This document shows positions 1-9,943 of a stretch of 54,204 nucleotides of DNA, piece after piece (position 1 is the first letter of the stretch; each line of letters opens with the position of its first letter). Origin of the DNA: Candidatus Zhuqueibacterota bacterium. GTDB lineage: Bacteria; Zhuqueibacterota; Zhuqueibacteria; Thermofontimicrobiales; Thiofontviventaceae. Below the pieces are notes generated by a model. The model did not search any database, had not been told where the DNA came from, and saw only the letters and a program-made list of their open reading frames with translations. Location of the stretch: assembly GCA_016931935.1 (NCBI GenBank), contig JAFGDW010000179.1, positions 1 through 54,204 on the forward strand. The letters are read 5' to 3'. The position numbers and the translations under genes were made by a program.

Positions 1-156
1 GCTCAGCCGACGGAAAGTTGCATTTTACTGCCTGAGTAGTTACATTTTTTTAAAATTGCTGAATGAATACAATATTTCCTGACTAATATCAATATTCGTA
101 TGCAAATAAATGCGACATGATAATGTAGCCAGGATTCAAATGAATAATTTCAACCA

Positions 157-1824
157 ATGAGAAATATGACTAAACCAACCAGTAGAAAAGATTACCTTGT
201 TTCGGCGCTTGTACCGACTTATGGCGCCGGTCGTTTTATGCGAGGCCTGCTTGAAGACCTGGAAGCACAAACTATTGCCGATCGACTGCAAATCATAATA
301 GTCGATACAGCTTCTCCCACAAACGAAGGAGAGATTGTCCGTAAATTTCAGCAGCGTTATAATAATATTCTTTATGTGCGCACGGAGACCAAAGAAAATT
401 CCCACGCTGCCACAATTCGTGCGATGAAAATGGCTATCGGAAAATATGTAACGCTCGCTTGCACTGACGATCGTCATAAATCCGATGCCTATGAACGTAT
501 GGTTGCGGTACTGGAAGCACGGCCCGATGTCGCGTTGGTATATGCCAACGTTCACGTAACAGTTCACGAGAATGAAACGTTTGACAATTTTACCAATGCG
601 GGCAAATATCAATGGTTTGATTATGATCCATGGAAGTTGCTGCATTGTTGCTTCATGGGTCCCCAGCCAATGTGGCGTCGGGAGATGCACGTGAAGTACG
701 GATATTTCGACGGTAAATTGGAATCCGCCGGAGATTGGGAATTCTGGCTGCGGATGGCCGAACAGGAAACGTTTTTGCACATCGATGAATTTCTAGGTTT
801 GTACCTGTTTTCACCTACCAGTTCAGGAAATAAAAATCCACAACTGGCGCAGAAAGAGGCCGGCGATGTTCATACTAAATATATCCATCGGGAACCGGCT
901 TTACGTAAAAGTCATATCCGGGCGCTGCATCTATTGCTGAATGATGATCCTGATTCTATTCCACTCAGTCTGCAAAATATTACAGTGGATTTGCACAAAA
1001 CCGAACCGACTCCCATGCACAAACACTGGCTGGTGGATGTGTTACATAACGATGAGTCACTCACTGAGCTTGAATCGGCCGTAAAATTTATAAACTTGTG
1101 GCTGAAACCATCAACCGATGTAGGATTGAAGGTGGTTTATCCGGATGACCATGTCAATCATATTCATCCTGACGTGCATATCGCTCCGAAAACACAAACG
1201 CTTTCCCGGGCGGTTCAGCAGGGAATACGCTTCCAGACAGACGGAATTGTGTTTGTAACGCCGAAAGTGCGATTCTCTGCCGAGCTGGTGCAAATGATAT
1301 ACGATACGCTGGCAATCCACCCCAATTGTGCTGCAATTGCCCCGGCGGATGGGGACGAGCTTTCCTGGATGTTTTTTTCAACAGCAAACCTTCGCCAGCT
1401 CAAAAGGCAATTACCGGATCGGTTGAATTCCATAAATGATGTATTTAATTGGGTGAATCAACTGGAAGAAATTCAGATCACCCAACAGGATGAGTTGCAG
1501 TTGCTGCTACATCAGGTGGATGCGGTGATGGATGACATTGCTCCGAATCCCTCGGACGCCATGCTGGAAGATGCACTAATACTTTCATTGTTGGCCGGAC
1601 AAACCACCAGTGCTATGATTCCCGACATTCTGGATATGATTCGTCGCTGGGTGAATCAACACCGCTGGGTCGAGGCTGAAGTGGCGTTAAATCGGGTATT
1701 ACTCATTCAACCCGAAAATCGTGATGCGCATGCGCTACATGACCATATTTTATTAGTCACTGGCAGAAGCAAAGCACCGAAGCTGGTTGTGCATGCTGAG
1801 TCTAAAGCGAAATCGCAGGGCTAA
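157..1824 (+). CDS. Family 2 glycosyltransferase with C-terminal extension
   Basis: 555 residues. The N-terminal ~240 residues form a GT-A domain. It begins with the nucleotide-binding strand (VSALVPTYGAG, about 15-25), then IIIVDTASPTNEG, then the DXD-like metal site C-T-D-D-R (D104/D105), and later the acceptor-side motif SAGDWEFWLRMAE near residue 200. This family transfers a sugar from an NDP-sugar to an acceptor in the cytoplasm. Residues ~280-400 look like a second, degenerate GT-like alpha/beta segment. The last ~100 residues are helical with a TPR-like stretch (WVEAEVALNRVLLIQPENRDA). ATG 157 has no clear Shine-Dalgarno, and ATG 166 is an equally possible start. It lies 3.2 kb upstream of the larger glycosyltransferase/flagellin island and may belong to it functionally. 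Acceptor and sugar cannot be read from sequence. Confidence 0.85.
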   Translation: MRNMTKPTSRKDYLVSALVPTYGAGRFMRGLLEDLEAQTIADRLQIIIVDTASPTNEGEIVRKFQQRYNNILYVRTETKENSHAATIRAMKMAIGKYVTLACTDDRHKSDAYERMVAVLEARPDVALVYANVHVTVHENETFDNFTNAGKYQWFDYDPWKLLHCCFMGPQPMWRREMHVKYGYFDGKLESAGDWEFWLRMAEQETFLHIDEFLGLYLFSPTSSGNKNPQLAQKEAGDVHTKYIHREPALRKSHIRALHLLLNDDPDSIPLSLQNITVDLHKTEPTPMHKHWLVDVLHNDESLTELESAVKFINLWLKPSTDVGLKVVYPDDHVNHIHPDVHIAPKTQTLSRAVQQGIRFQTDGIVFVTPKVRFSAELVQMIYDTLAIHPNCAAIAPADGDELSWMFFSTANLRQLKRQLPDRLNSINDVFNWVNQLEEIQITQQDELQLLLHQVDAVMDDIAPNPSDAMLEDALILSLLAGQTTSAMIPDILDMIRRWVNQHRWVEAEVALNRVLLIQPENRDAHALHDHILLVTGRSKAPKLVVHAESKAKSQG

Positions 1825-1892
1825 CAAATATTCATATATTTGCGTTTAAAGCCATAATTCAATTATTGCCAGCGACATACCGGAACCACAAT

Positions 1893-1928
1893 AAAAAAGC
1901 AGGCTTCTGAAGAATACCTGCTCTTTTT
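1893..1928. terminator. Bidirectional terminator between convergent genes
   Basis: A-run, stem GCAGG (1899-1903), 13-nt loop, CCTGC (1917-1921), then TCTTTTT. The A-run on one side and T-run on the other let it act on both strands. It sits between the glycosyltransferase stop (1824) and the histidine kinase stop (1952). Confidence 0.7.
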
Positions 1929-1951
1929 ATTAATAGGAACTGTTTTCAGTA

Positions 1952-4327
1952 TTAGTCACAATCCGCAAGTTTATCAATTGCATCGTGTAATTCATCCAGC
2001 TTGTACGGTTTCATGATAATGCCGGAAAAACCGAATTGGTGAAAATCGGACATGACGGGGTCCTGTGTAAAACCGCTGGAAACCAGCACCTTTACATCAG
2101 GATCGATTTTGAGCATTTCTTGCACTGCTTCTTTGCCACCCATGCCACCGGGCACGCTTAAATCAAGAATTGCGGCCTGAAGACTGCTGGCCTGACGATT
2201 CAATTCCCGGAATTGTTCAACTGCTTCGGAACCGTTTCGGGTCATCACAACTTCGAATCCCAGTTTTTTCAACATACGGGCGGCTGTTTCCAATACCGTA
2301 TCTTCATCATCCATTAGCAAAATTTTGCCACGCTCGGTAATCATTGTATCAGTACGTGTACGCCGGTAACGCTGCGAGCTGTTCGAAGCGGGAAGATATA
2401 CATGAAAAGTGCTTCCTTTGCCGCTTTCCGATTCAACGATAATATTCCCGTTATGATTTTTAACTATTGAGTAGACCGTTGCCAGTCCGAGACCGCTATG
2501 CTTTTCGCGGGTGGTGAAATAGGGATCAAAAATTTTATGAATATTTGTATCAGGAATCCCTTCCCCACTATCTTTTATCGAAATGCATGTATAGAATCCA
2601 CTTTCCAATGGAAGCACGCTTTCAGAATTAATAGTGCAATTCCTGGCCATGATGTGAATATCGCCGCCATTTTGCTGAGCTTGCATCGCATTTAATATGA
2701 TTTGATGCAACGCCGTTTCAATTTGGGCCGGATCAACTTCAACGAGCCACAATCCTGGCGGTATTTTTAATTTGATTTGGTGTTCTTGATTTGCGTTGAA
2801 GTGATACACGATTTCCTGGATAAGTTCTCCCAACGCCTTTTCCCGCTTTATGGGAGTCCCTCGGTCAGAAAAAGACAATAATTGAATTGTCAACTCTCTT
2901 GCTTTCAGCGCCTTTTGCTCCGCTTTTACAAGAATCGGATAAATCGGATGGTCTTCGGTAATATCCATCTTTGCCAACGAAATATTGCCAAGCACAGTCA
3001 TTAAAATGTTATTAAAATCATGGGCCAGGCCTCCGGCGAGTAGACTTAGCGATGTAAGTTTTTGCTGCTGCATTACAGTTTCTGTCTTTTTGTAGACATG
3101 CGTAATATCATGGAATAGAAACGCACATTCGGTCAGTTCATTGTTCATATTCCGAATTGGGGCAGCATTAATATCAATAATGTATTCACGTTGGCTTGCC
3201 GATATCAGCAACGCCCGGCATTGAAACATTTGTTGTTCCTGACTGTAAAGTTTATGGCAATCCAATGTCAAAGGCACGCGATTTTGTACACTCAGGACAT
3301 TAAATACAGAGCTTAACGGTTTACCAATCACATCCTGACATCGACAGCTTGTAAATCGTTCTGCCACCGGATTCATGAAATTAATCGCCCCGCCCGAAGT
3401 CGTTGTGATAACCCCATATTGAATCGACTCCATCGATCCACTTAGGCGCTGTTGGTCACTACGATTCATATAGTAGAGAATGGACTTGTTAATTTGAATG
3501 GCGATTGTTTCCAGAAAACTGATTTTTTCTTCTGTAAAAACTGTGGGCGAGTTATTCGTTGCAAATGGTGAATAGAACACCTCTATTGACCCAATGGCAA
3601 CTTTCCCATCAAGAAATGGTAGTCGAAATCGTTGCGAAGACACTTCAAACGCTTCGCTCAGGTACTTTTTCTTATAGAGTGTCAGTCGAACAGCAATACG
3701 GCTTGACTGCGGAAATGCCGATGGAATCAGGTTTGCGATGTGATATAATTTATCATCCAGCGAAATGTTTGTTTGATCGAGCGTGTGCAAGGCAGCATAA
3801 AGGCAATTCAATTCTTTTTTGCGTGCGTCTGCGGCATGCTGCAACTCAGCCAGCGTATTAAATGAGGCGGATTTTGATGGCAATTCCCGCATTAGAATGG
3901 TAACCACATGTTTAGCCGTACTAAATGCAGTAATCTGAACATTCTGTCTGATTTCTTTAAAATAAGTTTCGAAGCTAAGCGGACGGCCTGACCGGGCGAC
4001 TTCAGTAAACACGGCAAGAAAGGGTGGGGGAGAGCTGCCGAAAACGTCCGAGCCTTTTTTATTGATAAAAACAGATTTATCCTTCCCGGTAATTGCTTCG
4101 AATGGGGGATTGACATCGAGGAACTGATAGTCGTGGATCTCACCGGAAATATCAGCAATCAGTTTAAAATCGGCTATTCCTTCGATAGTTGTTGTAAAAA
4201 ACGATTGATACTGCTGCACATCGATCATAGAATCGTCAGAATTCTGTTTACGATTGGACGAACTAACTTTCGACTGTTCTGACGGCTGCTCATCCTGTAG
4301 ATCATGTCGCTTCCCTGCATCTCTCAT
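1952..4327 (-). CDS. PAS/GAF-like hybrid histidine kinase with C-terminal receiver
   Basis: 791 residues, no membrane segment, so a cytoplasmic sensor. Domain order: PAS (about 36-148), a GAF-like region (about 165-285), a second PAS (about 297-410), HisKA with LAGGLAHDFNNIL (phospho-acceptor H436), HATPase_c (N-box LNAMQ around N546, G1 DSGEG with D586, G2 SGLGLA 611-616), and a receiver domain (acidic pair D673/D674, phospho-acceptor D722, conserved K773). The H-D-F-N-N signature and a receiver C-terminal to the kinase are typical of hybrid kinases that pass phosphate internally and then to an HPt or regulator. No output regulator is adjacent. Start at 4327 is preceded by GAGAGG about 7 nt upstream. 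It is transcribed away from the glycosyltransferase island and convergent to the upstream gene. The ligand is unknown. Confidence 0.9.
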   Translation of the reverse strand: MRDAGKRHDLQDEQPSEQSKVSSSNRKQNSDDSMIDVQQYQSFFTTTIEGIADFKLIADISGEIHDYQFLDVNPPFEAITGKDKSVFINKKGSDVFGSSPPPFLAVFTEVARSGRPLSFETYFKEIRQNVQITAFSTAKHVVTILMRELPSKSASFNTLAELQHAADARKKELNCLYAALHTLDQTNISLDDKLYHIANLIPSAFPQSSRIAVRLTLYKKKYLSEAFEVSSQRFRLPFLDGKVAIGSIEVFYSPFATNNSPTVFTEEKISFLETIAIQINKSILYYMNRSDQQRLSGSMESIQYGVITTTSGGAINFMNPVAERFTSCRCQDVIGKPLSSVFNVLSVQNRVPLTLDCHKLYSQEQQMFQCRALLISASQREYIIDINAAPIRNMNNELTECAFLFHDITHVYKKTETVMQQQKLTSLSLLAGGLAHDFNNILMTVLGNISLAKMDITEDHPIYPILVKAEQKALKARELTIQLLSFSDRGTPIKREKALGELIQEIVYHFNANQEHQIKLKIPPGLWLVEVDPAQIETALHQIILNAMQAQQNGGDIHIMARNCTINSESVLPLESGFYTCISIKDSGEGIPDTNIHKIFDPYFTTREKHSGLGLATVYSIVKNHNGNIIVESESGKGSTFHVYLPASNSSQRYRRTRTDTMITERGKILLMDDEDTVLETAARMLKKLGFEVVMTRNGSEAVEQFRELNRQASSLQAAILDLSVPGGMGGKEAVQEMLKIDPDVKVLVSSGFTQDPVMSDFHQFGFSGIIMKPYKLDELHDAIDKLADCD

Positions 4328-5001
4328 GGGATCATCCTCTCGATACTAATTCTTCACAATAAAAATTCCAAAGGAATAGATAATAGACAACTAAAATTTC
4401 AGATGTTAATACAACCGTTTATGTTGATAAATATCTTTTCATTATGGCGACGGTACCCGGGCATGTTCAACTTCTATGAATCCAGTTTGGATAAAACTTG
4501 AACGAGCCCTGTTGCGAGAAATCTCCGTGCACGTAAACACGGGATTTCAGTATTTCCAGCGATGAAATAAGGTGTTGAAAGATTGCTACACCTGGCCGTG
4601 ATAATTTCTATTACTTTAGCTAAACAAATAAAAGAATGACTGATAGCTGAAATTAAAAGGTAACTAACAAAAAGATAAAAAGTTCTGGCTGATAAGCAAG
4701 TAACATTTTCTTTTTAAGCCAAATTTTACAATAAATTAATGACCAAGTTGTTGTGTAATTAAATGGTTTGCCTAAAAAATTATATTCTGGTCAATAATAG
4801 CGAGCGAGCTTCGATTATCACACAATCAGACATTCGGCCTCTATGTCGTATGATTTTAAGGTGATACTGACGATTATACATTGATGATCAAATCGGTAAG
4901 CGGTTAAAATTGATTAACTAACCAGATGTTAATATTTTATATTGCACGTCGATAATAGGAAAAAGCATGAGGATAGTGTGTGAACCGGAAAGGGAAAATC
5001 A
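4328..5001. other. Long divergent intergenic region with a structured element
   Basis: 674 bp between a leftward kinase and a rightward glycosyltransferase gene, AT-rich, with no supportable ORF. It holds a strong hairpin at 4518-4548 (GAAATC-T-CCGTG / CACGG-GATTTC, 11 bp with one bulge) and a weaker one at 4570-4593 (AGGTGT/ACACCT). Promoters for both flanking genes must lie here. No known riboswitch consensus was recognised. Confidence 0.5.
4929..4955 (+). promoter_or_regulatory. Possible sigma-28-like (flagellar) promoter
   Basis: TTAATATT (4929-4936), an 11-nt spacer, then GTCGATAA (4948-4955). The second box matches the FliA -10 consensus GCCGATAA at 7 of 8 positions; the first matches TAAAGTTT at 5 of 8. 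It is 47 nt upstream of the first glycosyltransferase start of the flagellin island. If real it would co-regulate glycosylation with flagellar genes. This rests on consensus matching only. Confidence 0.25.
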
Positions 5002-8000
5002 ATGAACAATATTGAAAAAAGTGCACCTGGCGCCATAACAGAAGTCACTCAACAAAAAATTGAAAAGTCGTTTCGCCTTCAGCAGAGCGGTGATTTCGAC
5101 CAGGCAATTCAGGTGTTAAAAGAGATTCGGACGAAAGAGTTCGACAAACAGGCAGCAATATGTAATAATCTTGGTTGTTTGTATTTTGAAAAAGGAGAGT
5201 ATGAGCAGGCTGAATCATATTTAAATCAGGCTGTTCAGCAGGAATCCCAAAATTGGGATGCGATTCATAATCTTGCTGATCTGTATTTTTTCTTGAAACG
5301 CTATGAACAAGCGTTTTTGTATTATGAAAAAATTTTCCGGGTTGAACCTGCGGCTGATGTAGTCGAGCGACTTGGCGACTGCATGATTGCCATGCAAAAA
5401 CCGAATGAAGCAAGCGTGCTCTATCAGCAAGCATTTAAATTGGATCCGAATACCGTTTCCAATGTGCGGAAACTAGAATGGATTACTGCTGGGGAACTGC
5501 CGGTGCCGCTGGATGTGGGCGTCCCATCCTATCGTAAAAATTCAGTGGTGGCATTTATTTATTGGCCGAATCCGGCAGCCGATCCTGCAAAAGCGGCCGA
5601 TGCCAGCGTGTTGCAGAACTGTTTCCGGAAAATTGCCAAACAGGGAGTGGATGTATCATTAATTTCCGATAATGAAAATTCAGCTTCCCGATTTAAAGTA
5701 ACCGAGTGGGAAGCAATTAATCGCCGTTACCTTGCCGATATATTTATTTCCGTGAATGACCTTTCCGTCTTTGAAAACCAAATTAACGCGAAGGTTAAAA
5801 TCCTGTTAACCGATGGCAAGTTTTCCGATGAGCAGACGCGACAAATTGAGACATTGAGCAAGGAAACAAAAATCGATTACTTTTGGCTGACAACAAATCT
5901 CTATCGACAACAAATGCTTCAGCTTGATGTTGTCAATGAGCCGGATCTTATGTATGTGGAACTAACTGATGATTCGATCGAAGCGACTGCCGAACGAATG
6001 CACGCCCATCTTACGGCAGCCGTACGTGATATGACGTTATGTTACGCCGAACAATTGATGCTATCCGACGATCCGCTGACTGCCATCTCCATTCTGACAG
6101 ATTCCATTATTAAATTGACGGATCACGAATCATTAAGTGAATTGCGGCGACGGATTGAATCGCTTTATCCGCAGATCAACAATGACGATGCCTACCAGCA
6201 GCTTTATCAACAGCTTGATGTGTCGACTACACCCCATGATGAATACGAGCCTTGTTATTTATGGCTGATGGATAATTTAAAACGCAATCGCGATATCAAC
6301 TCATTGCTGGATGTCGGTTGTGGCAACGGCAGTCGCGATAATGCACTGATGAAGCTTGGGTATCAGGTGACCGGCGTTGACATATCAAAAGCGTACATTG
6401 AAACGGCTCTACGGCAAATTGATAAAGGAGCGGCGCACTTAAAATTTGTACAGGCGGATGTGCAGCGATTGTCCGATGTTTTACCTGAACCGGAATTCGA
6501 TGCGGTGTTTGCGTTTGAATTGCTTGAGAGCGTGCGGGATGTGAAAGAGATGGTTAACGAGTTGGAGAAGGCAGCAAGACATAACGGCCATGTATTTCTT
6601 ACTGTGAAAGCCGATTCAATGGAAGCCTTGCAGGCTGAAATTCTTGGTAGCTCACAGCCACGGATCCGGCTGCGTCGGTTGAGAATGGATGATTTGGAAA
6701 ATATGTTCCGCAACCGAATGCAACCACGATTTCAGGAAATTAAATCGGAACGTGGGAAATGGTTTGGTGTCAGCTACCGGGTTGTGAAGGAGGTACAGAA
6801 GTCATCTGAAACAACGACGCATAATATCAGTCGAAATGAACCTGTACAGAGCAATGACCTGAATGCTATGTTTCAGCAGGCAACCCGGTTGGTGAATGAA
6901 AATAAGCTGGAACAGGCGTTCGCGATGTTCATGGATATGCTGGCGATCGAACCCAATCAACCCCGCGTGTTATTCAATGCAGCAGTACTGAGCGACAAAT
7001 TCGGTCAGCGCGATGATGCTATGAACGTACTGACAAGCTTGTTCGAACTGGCGCCGGAGATGCCTGATCCCTACTTTTATCTTGGCACAATTTATACGGA
7101 GCAAGGGCATTATATCAAAGCAATTGAGTCGGTAAAGGCAGCGATTGCACGTGATATTAATAATGAGCTCTACTACAAATTCTACCGATCGCTTGCGGAT
7201 CATGTGGGAATTCAAATTGATGATTCCGAAACCGAAATTGTTTTCTACACTGCCGGTGCTCCATTCGACGGAAATACACCCTACCGGAAAGGTATTGGCG
7301 GTAGTGAAAATGCGTTGATCCATATTGCCAGGGCGTTGGCGCGTCAGGGGAAAAAGGTACGTGTATTTAACCAGTGCGAACAACCTGGCTATTACGATGG
7401 TGTGCTCTATGCAGATCTGATCGATTTTCACATCTATCGTCATTTCAATCGTATGAAAACATTCATATCATTGCGTTCACTCAAACCATTCAAGTTGAAT
7501 ATTGATGCTGATCTGAAAATTTTATGGATTCAGGATAATACCAATGTGCTGTTTTTGGAAAATGAGCATGTAGCTGATTTACCGATTGATAAGATTTTTG
7601 CAGTCAGTGAATGGCAGCGGGATGATTGGAAGCAGCATTTTCATTTAAGTGACGATCGGTTTTATATTACCCGGAATGGTGTGGACAAATCGTACATGTA
7701 CTCTGAACGACAAAATACAATTTCAGCGAAAATGGTATATATCAGCCGGCCCGAGCGTGGCTTGAAAACATTGTTGAAATTATTTCCGCGCATTAAAAAA
7801 CAGGTGCCGGAGGCTGAACTGGTGGTGTGTTCGTACCGATTTGATGAACAAAATGACGAGATGAATCAATACCGGAAATTAGCGAACCAACCCGGCGTTA
7901 CGCTTATGGGCGCTTTGACACATCAGGAATTAATCGAAGAATTGCAATCCGCAGCGTTAATGACCTATCCGACATCCCAATTGGAAACATCGTGCACGGC

Positions 8001-8283
8001 GGCGATTGAAGCGCAGGCAATGGGGGTGCCAGTGGTAACATCACAATTGGGTGCGTTGAAGGAAACCGTGCTGCATAATAAAACCGGAATTTTGATCCCC
8101 GGTAAATCCGAATCGGCGGAATATCAAAAACAATTTGTGGATGCTGTCGTTCGAATTATCAAAAATCAAAAAATGTGGCATACATTGAGCAGTCGCGGAA
8201 GACAGCGTGCAGCCCATGAATATGATTGGGATGTAATTGCTCGTGAATGGAGCATGGAGATAGAACAACTTCAAACTGCATAG
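5002..8283 (+). CDS. TPR-methyltransferase-TPR-GT4 fusion, putative flagellin glycosylation enzyme
   Basis: 1093 residues. Domain order: TPR repeats (about 20-150), an alpha/beta region of unclear type (about 175-290), a class I SAM-dependent methyltransferase (motif I LLDVGCGNG at 435-443, then VTGVDIS), a second TPR block (about 625-720), and a GT-B family 4 glycosyltransferase (IGGSENAL near 764-771; donor-site EX7E with E995 and E1003 in LETSCTAAIEA). TPRs probably recognise the protein acceptor. The GT4 part would add a sugar and the methyltransferase could modify it. It is first in a run of six glycosyltransferase genes leading into the flagellins; the next gene starts 20 nt downstream and is a paralogue of its C-terminal half. 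Start ATG 5002 follows GGAAAGGG. The domain calls are strong. The role in flagellin modification is inferred from position. Confidence 0.85.
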   Translation: MNNIEKSAPGAITEVTQQKIEKSFRLQQSGDFDQAIQVLKEIRTKEFDKQAAICNNLGCLYFEKGEYEQAESYLNQAVQQESQNWDAIHNLADLYFFLKRYEQAFLYYEKIFRVEPAADVVERLGDCMIAMQKPNEASVLYQQAFKLDPNTVSNVRKLEWITAGELPVPLDVGVPSYRKNSVVAFIYWPNPAADPAKAADASVLQNCFRKIAKQGVDVSLISDNENSASRFKVTEWEAINRRYLADIFISVNDLSVFENQINAKVKILLTDGKFSDEQTRQIETLSKETKIDYFWLTTNLYRQQMLQLDVVNEPDLMYVELTDDSIEATAERMHAHLTAAVRDMTLCYAEQLMLSDDPLTAISILTDSIIKLTDHESLSELRRRIESLYPQINNDDAYQQLYQQLDVSTTPHDEYEPCYLWLMDNLKRNRDINSLLDVGCGNGSRDNALMKLGYQVTGVDISKAYIETALRQIDKGAAHLKFVQADVQRLSDVLPEPEFDAVFAFELLESVRDVKEMVNELEKAARHNGHVFLTVKADSMEALQAEILGSSQPRIRLRRLRMDDLENMFRNRMQPRFQEIKSERGKWFGVSYRVVKEVQKSSETTTHNISRNEPVQSNDLNAMFQQATRLVNENKLEQAFAMFMDMLAIEPNQPRVLFNAAVLSDKFGQRDDAMNVLTSLFELAPEMPDPYFYLGTIYTEQGHYIKAIESVKAAIARDINNELYYKFYRSLADHVGIQIDDSETEIVFYTAGAPFDGNTPYRKGIGGSENALIHIARALARQGKKVRVFNQCEQPGYYDGVLYADLIDFHIYRHFNRMKTFISLRSLKPFKLNIDADLKILWIQDNTNVLFLENEHVADLPIDKIFAVSEWQRDDWKQHFHLSDDRFYITRNGVDKSYMYSERQNTISAKMVYISRPERGLKTLLKLFPRIKKQVPEAELVVCSYRFDEQNDEMNQYRKLANQPGVTLMGALTHQELIEELQSAALMTYPTSQLETSCTAAIEAQAMGVPVVTSQLGALKETVLHNKTGILIPGKSESAEYQKQFVDAVVRIIKNQKMWHTLSSRGRQRAAHEYDWDVIAREWSMEIEQLQTA

Positions 8284-8303
8284 AATAGATGGATTGAAAA
8301 CAC

Positions 8304-9722
8304 ATGTCAAAAGAACAACAACTGGCAGATTTACATAAACAGGCAATCGAGTATAGCAATCGTCAAGACTATACGCAGGCGCTCCAACTGTTTATAAGCA
8401 TGTTGGAAATTGAGCCCGAACAGCCGGAAATTATGTTTAATTCGGCAGTGATGTGTGATTTGTTGGGAGAAACACATACTGCTCTGCAAGTCATCCGGGA
8501 AGCATTGCAACTGGAACCGACAATGCCTCAGGCACATTTGTATCTTGGCAGAATGCTTTATCGATTTAAGGAATACCGCGCCGCGCAGGCAAGCTTACGT
8601 CGCGCTATTCAATACGATATCTCGAATAATGATGCGTACAACCTCTATCGCGATGTTACTGAAAGGCAGGGCTATTCGGTTGTTGATGAACATACCGATC
8701 TTGTATTTTATGTAGTTGGTGGTTGCGAATTTCATGGCAACAGTCCTGAAGAAAGTGGGATTGGCGGCAGTGAAAGTGCGGTGGTTTACCTGACGCGTGC
8801 GCTCGCTAAAAAAGGAAAGCGCATAAAAGTATTTACCAATTGCCCAAAACCGGGCATTTATAAAGGTGTTGAGTATTTTGATCTGGTGGATTTCTACATT
8901 TTCAATCACTTCAATAAAATAGAGCGCTTTGTCTCTGTGCGGTCAGTCAAGCCGTTTCGTAATGGCGTAAATGCCAAACAACGGTACTTATGGATTCATG
9001 ATAATCCCAATATCAAGCTTAATGATGTAGCGAATAATATCGATAGGATTATTGCGGTGAGTGAATGGCATAAGCAGCAATGGATGAATGAATTTAAATT
9101 GTCAGCGGAAAAATTTTATGCCACTCGGAATGGTATCGATGAAAATTTATTTCAAGCAGATCAGATGCCCGCTCGGGAAAAGCGATTGATATTTACCAGT
9201 CAACCACAACGCGGACTCGATAATATGCTGCGCATGATGCCCGCTATCCGGACGCAGTGTCCGGATGCAGAGCTTCATGTTTTTTATTATCCGTCACCAG
9301 ATGTGGCACTTACTATAAAACAGATCTGCGAACAGCAGGATATGAGCGGTGTATATTTGCGCGGCAGTGTGGATAAAGTCACGCTTGCCAATGAATTGAT
9401 GAAAGCCAGAGTTTGGGTATATCCGACATCGTGTCTTGAAACGTCATGCATTGCTGCAATTGAAGCACAGGCCGCAGGGACGCCGGTTGTTTGCTCAAAA
9501 TTGGCTGCGTTGCCCGAGGCTGTCATTGATACACAGACAGGCTGGCTGATTGATGGCGATCCGAACGACACGGATTATCAGAATCAATTTATAGAAAAAA
9601 CAGTGGCATTGCTTAAAGATGATACGCTTTGGTTACAGGCGAGCACACGGTGTCGTGAGCATGTACAGTCGCATTACACCTGGAAGCAGGTTGCTGATGA
9701 ATGGCTGGCGGAGTTATTGTAG
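8304..9722 (+). CDS. TPR-GT4 glycosyltransferase
   Basis: 472 residues: two or three TPR motifs (about 5-110), then a GT4 domain with IGGSESAV and the EX7E motif (E379, E387 in LETSCIAAIEAQ). It is clearly paralogous to residues ~625-1093 of the preceding protein: both have TPR then GT4 with shared blocks such as IAVSEWH versus FAVSEWQ and YPTSxLETSC. A duplication of the TPR-GT4 unit therefore generated the pair. It lies 20 nt downstream, so probably in the same transcript. Family 4 enzymes are retaining glycosyltransferases acting in the cytoplasm; donor and acceptor are not identifiable. A palindromic repeat follows 41 nt after the stop. Confidence 0.88.
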   Translation: MSKEQQLADLHKQAIEYSNRQDYTQALQLFISMLEIEPEQPEIMFNSAVMCDLLGETHTALQVIREALQLEPTMPQAHLYLGRMLYRFKEYRAAQASLRRAIQYDISNNDAYNLYRDVTERQGYSVVDEHTDLVFYVVGGCEFHGNSPEESGIGGSESAVVYLTRALAKKGKRIKVFTNCPKPGIYKGVEYFDLVDFYIFNHFNKIERFVSVRSVKPFRNGVNAKQRYLWIHDNPNIKLNDVANNIDRIIAVSEWHKQQWMNEFKLSAEKFYATRNGIDENLFQADQMPAREKRLIFTSQPQRGLDNMLRMMPAIRTQCPDAELHVFYYPSPDVALTIKQICEQQDMSGVYLRGSVDKVTLANELMKARVWVYPTSCLETSCIAAIEAQAAGTPVVCSKLAALPEAVIDTQTGWLIDGDPNDTDYQNQFIEKTVALLKDDTLWLQASTRCREHVQSHYTWKQVADEWLAELL

Positions 9723-9763
9723 CGTACGATTGGAATGATGAATTTGAAGATGTTGATTGAATA

Positions 9764-9796
9764 ACGTGCTACGCATTTCTAAAGTGCGTAGCACGT
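9764..9796. repeat. Palindromic intergenic repeat, family 1 (copy 1 of 3)
   Basis: Perfect 12-bp arms ACGTGCTACGCA (9764-9775) and TGCGTAGCACGT (9785-9796) around a 9-nt loop. The same core GCTACGCAC..GTGYGTAGC recurs at 23275-23305 and 28086-28118 in unrelated contexts, so this is a dispersed REP-like element. It could also stop or stabilise transcripts. Confidence 0.75.
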
Positions 9797-9844
9797 CGGG
9801 TTGAATAAAGATTACTGCATGCATATTTAAAATTCCCTTATCCA

Positions 9845-9917
9845 TAACCGAAATTAATTTTTCGGTTACTATCCTCGTAATTCGCCCTGCGGGTGCTTGC
9901 GCCCGAGGGCGAGTTAC
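9845..9917. other. Two hairpins upstream of the GT9 gene
   Basis: Hairpin 1: TAACCGAA (9845-9852) with TTCGGTTA (9861-9868). Hairpin 2: 12-bp arms GTAATTCGCCCT (9877-9888) and AGGGCGAGTTAC (9906-9917, one mismatch), the loop itself pairing GGGTGC/GCGCCC. The second ends 26 nt before the GT9 start, so it would lie in a leader RNA. It may be another REP-type repeat or a terminator without a U-tract. Confidence 0.5.
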
Positions 9918-9943
9918 TTTTAAGAGTAATCGGAACCAGCAGC

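Noticed and set aside
1..156. C-terminal end of an upstream gene
   Set aside because: All three + frames stop within the first ~90 bases, and none shows recognisable protein sequence.
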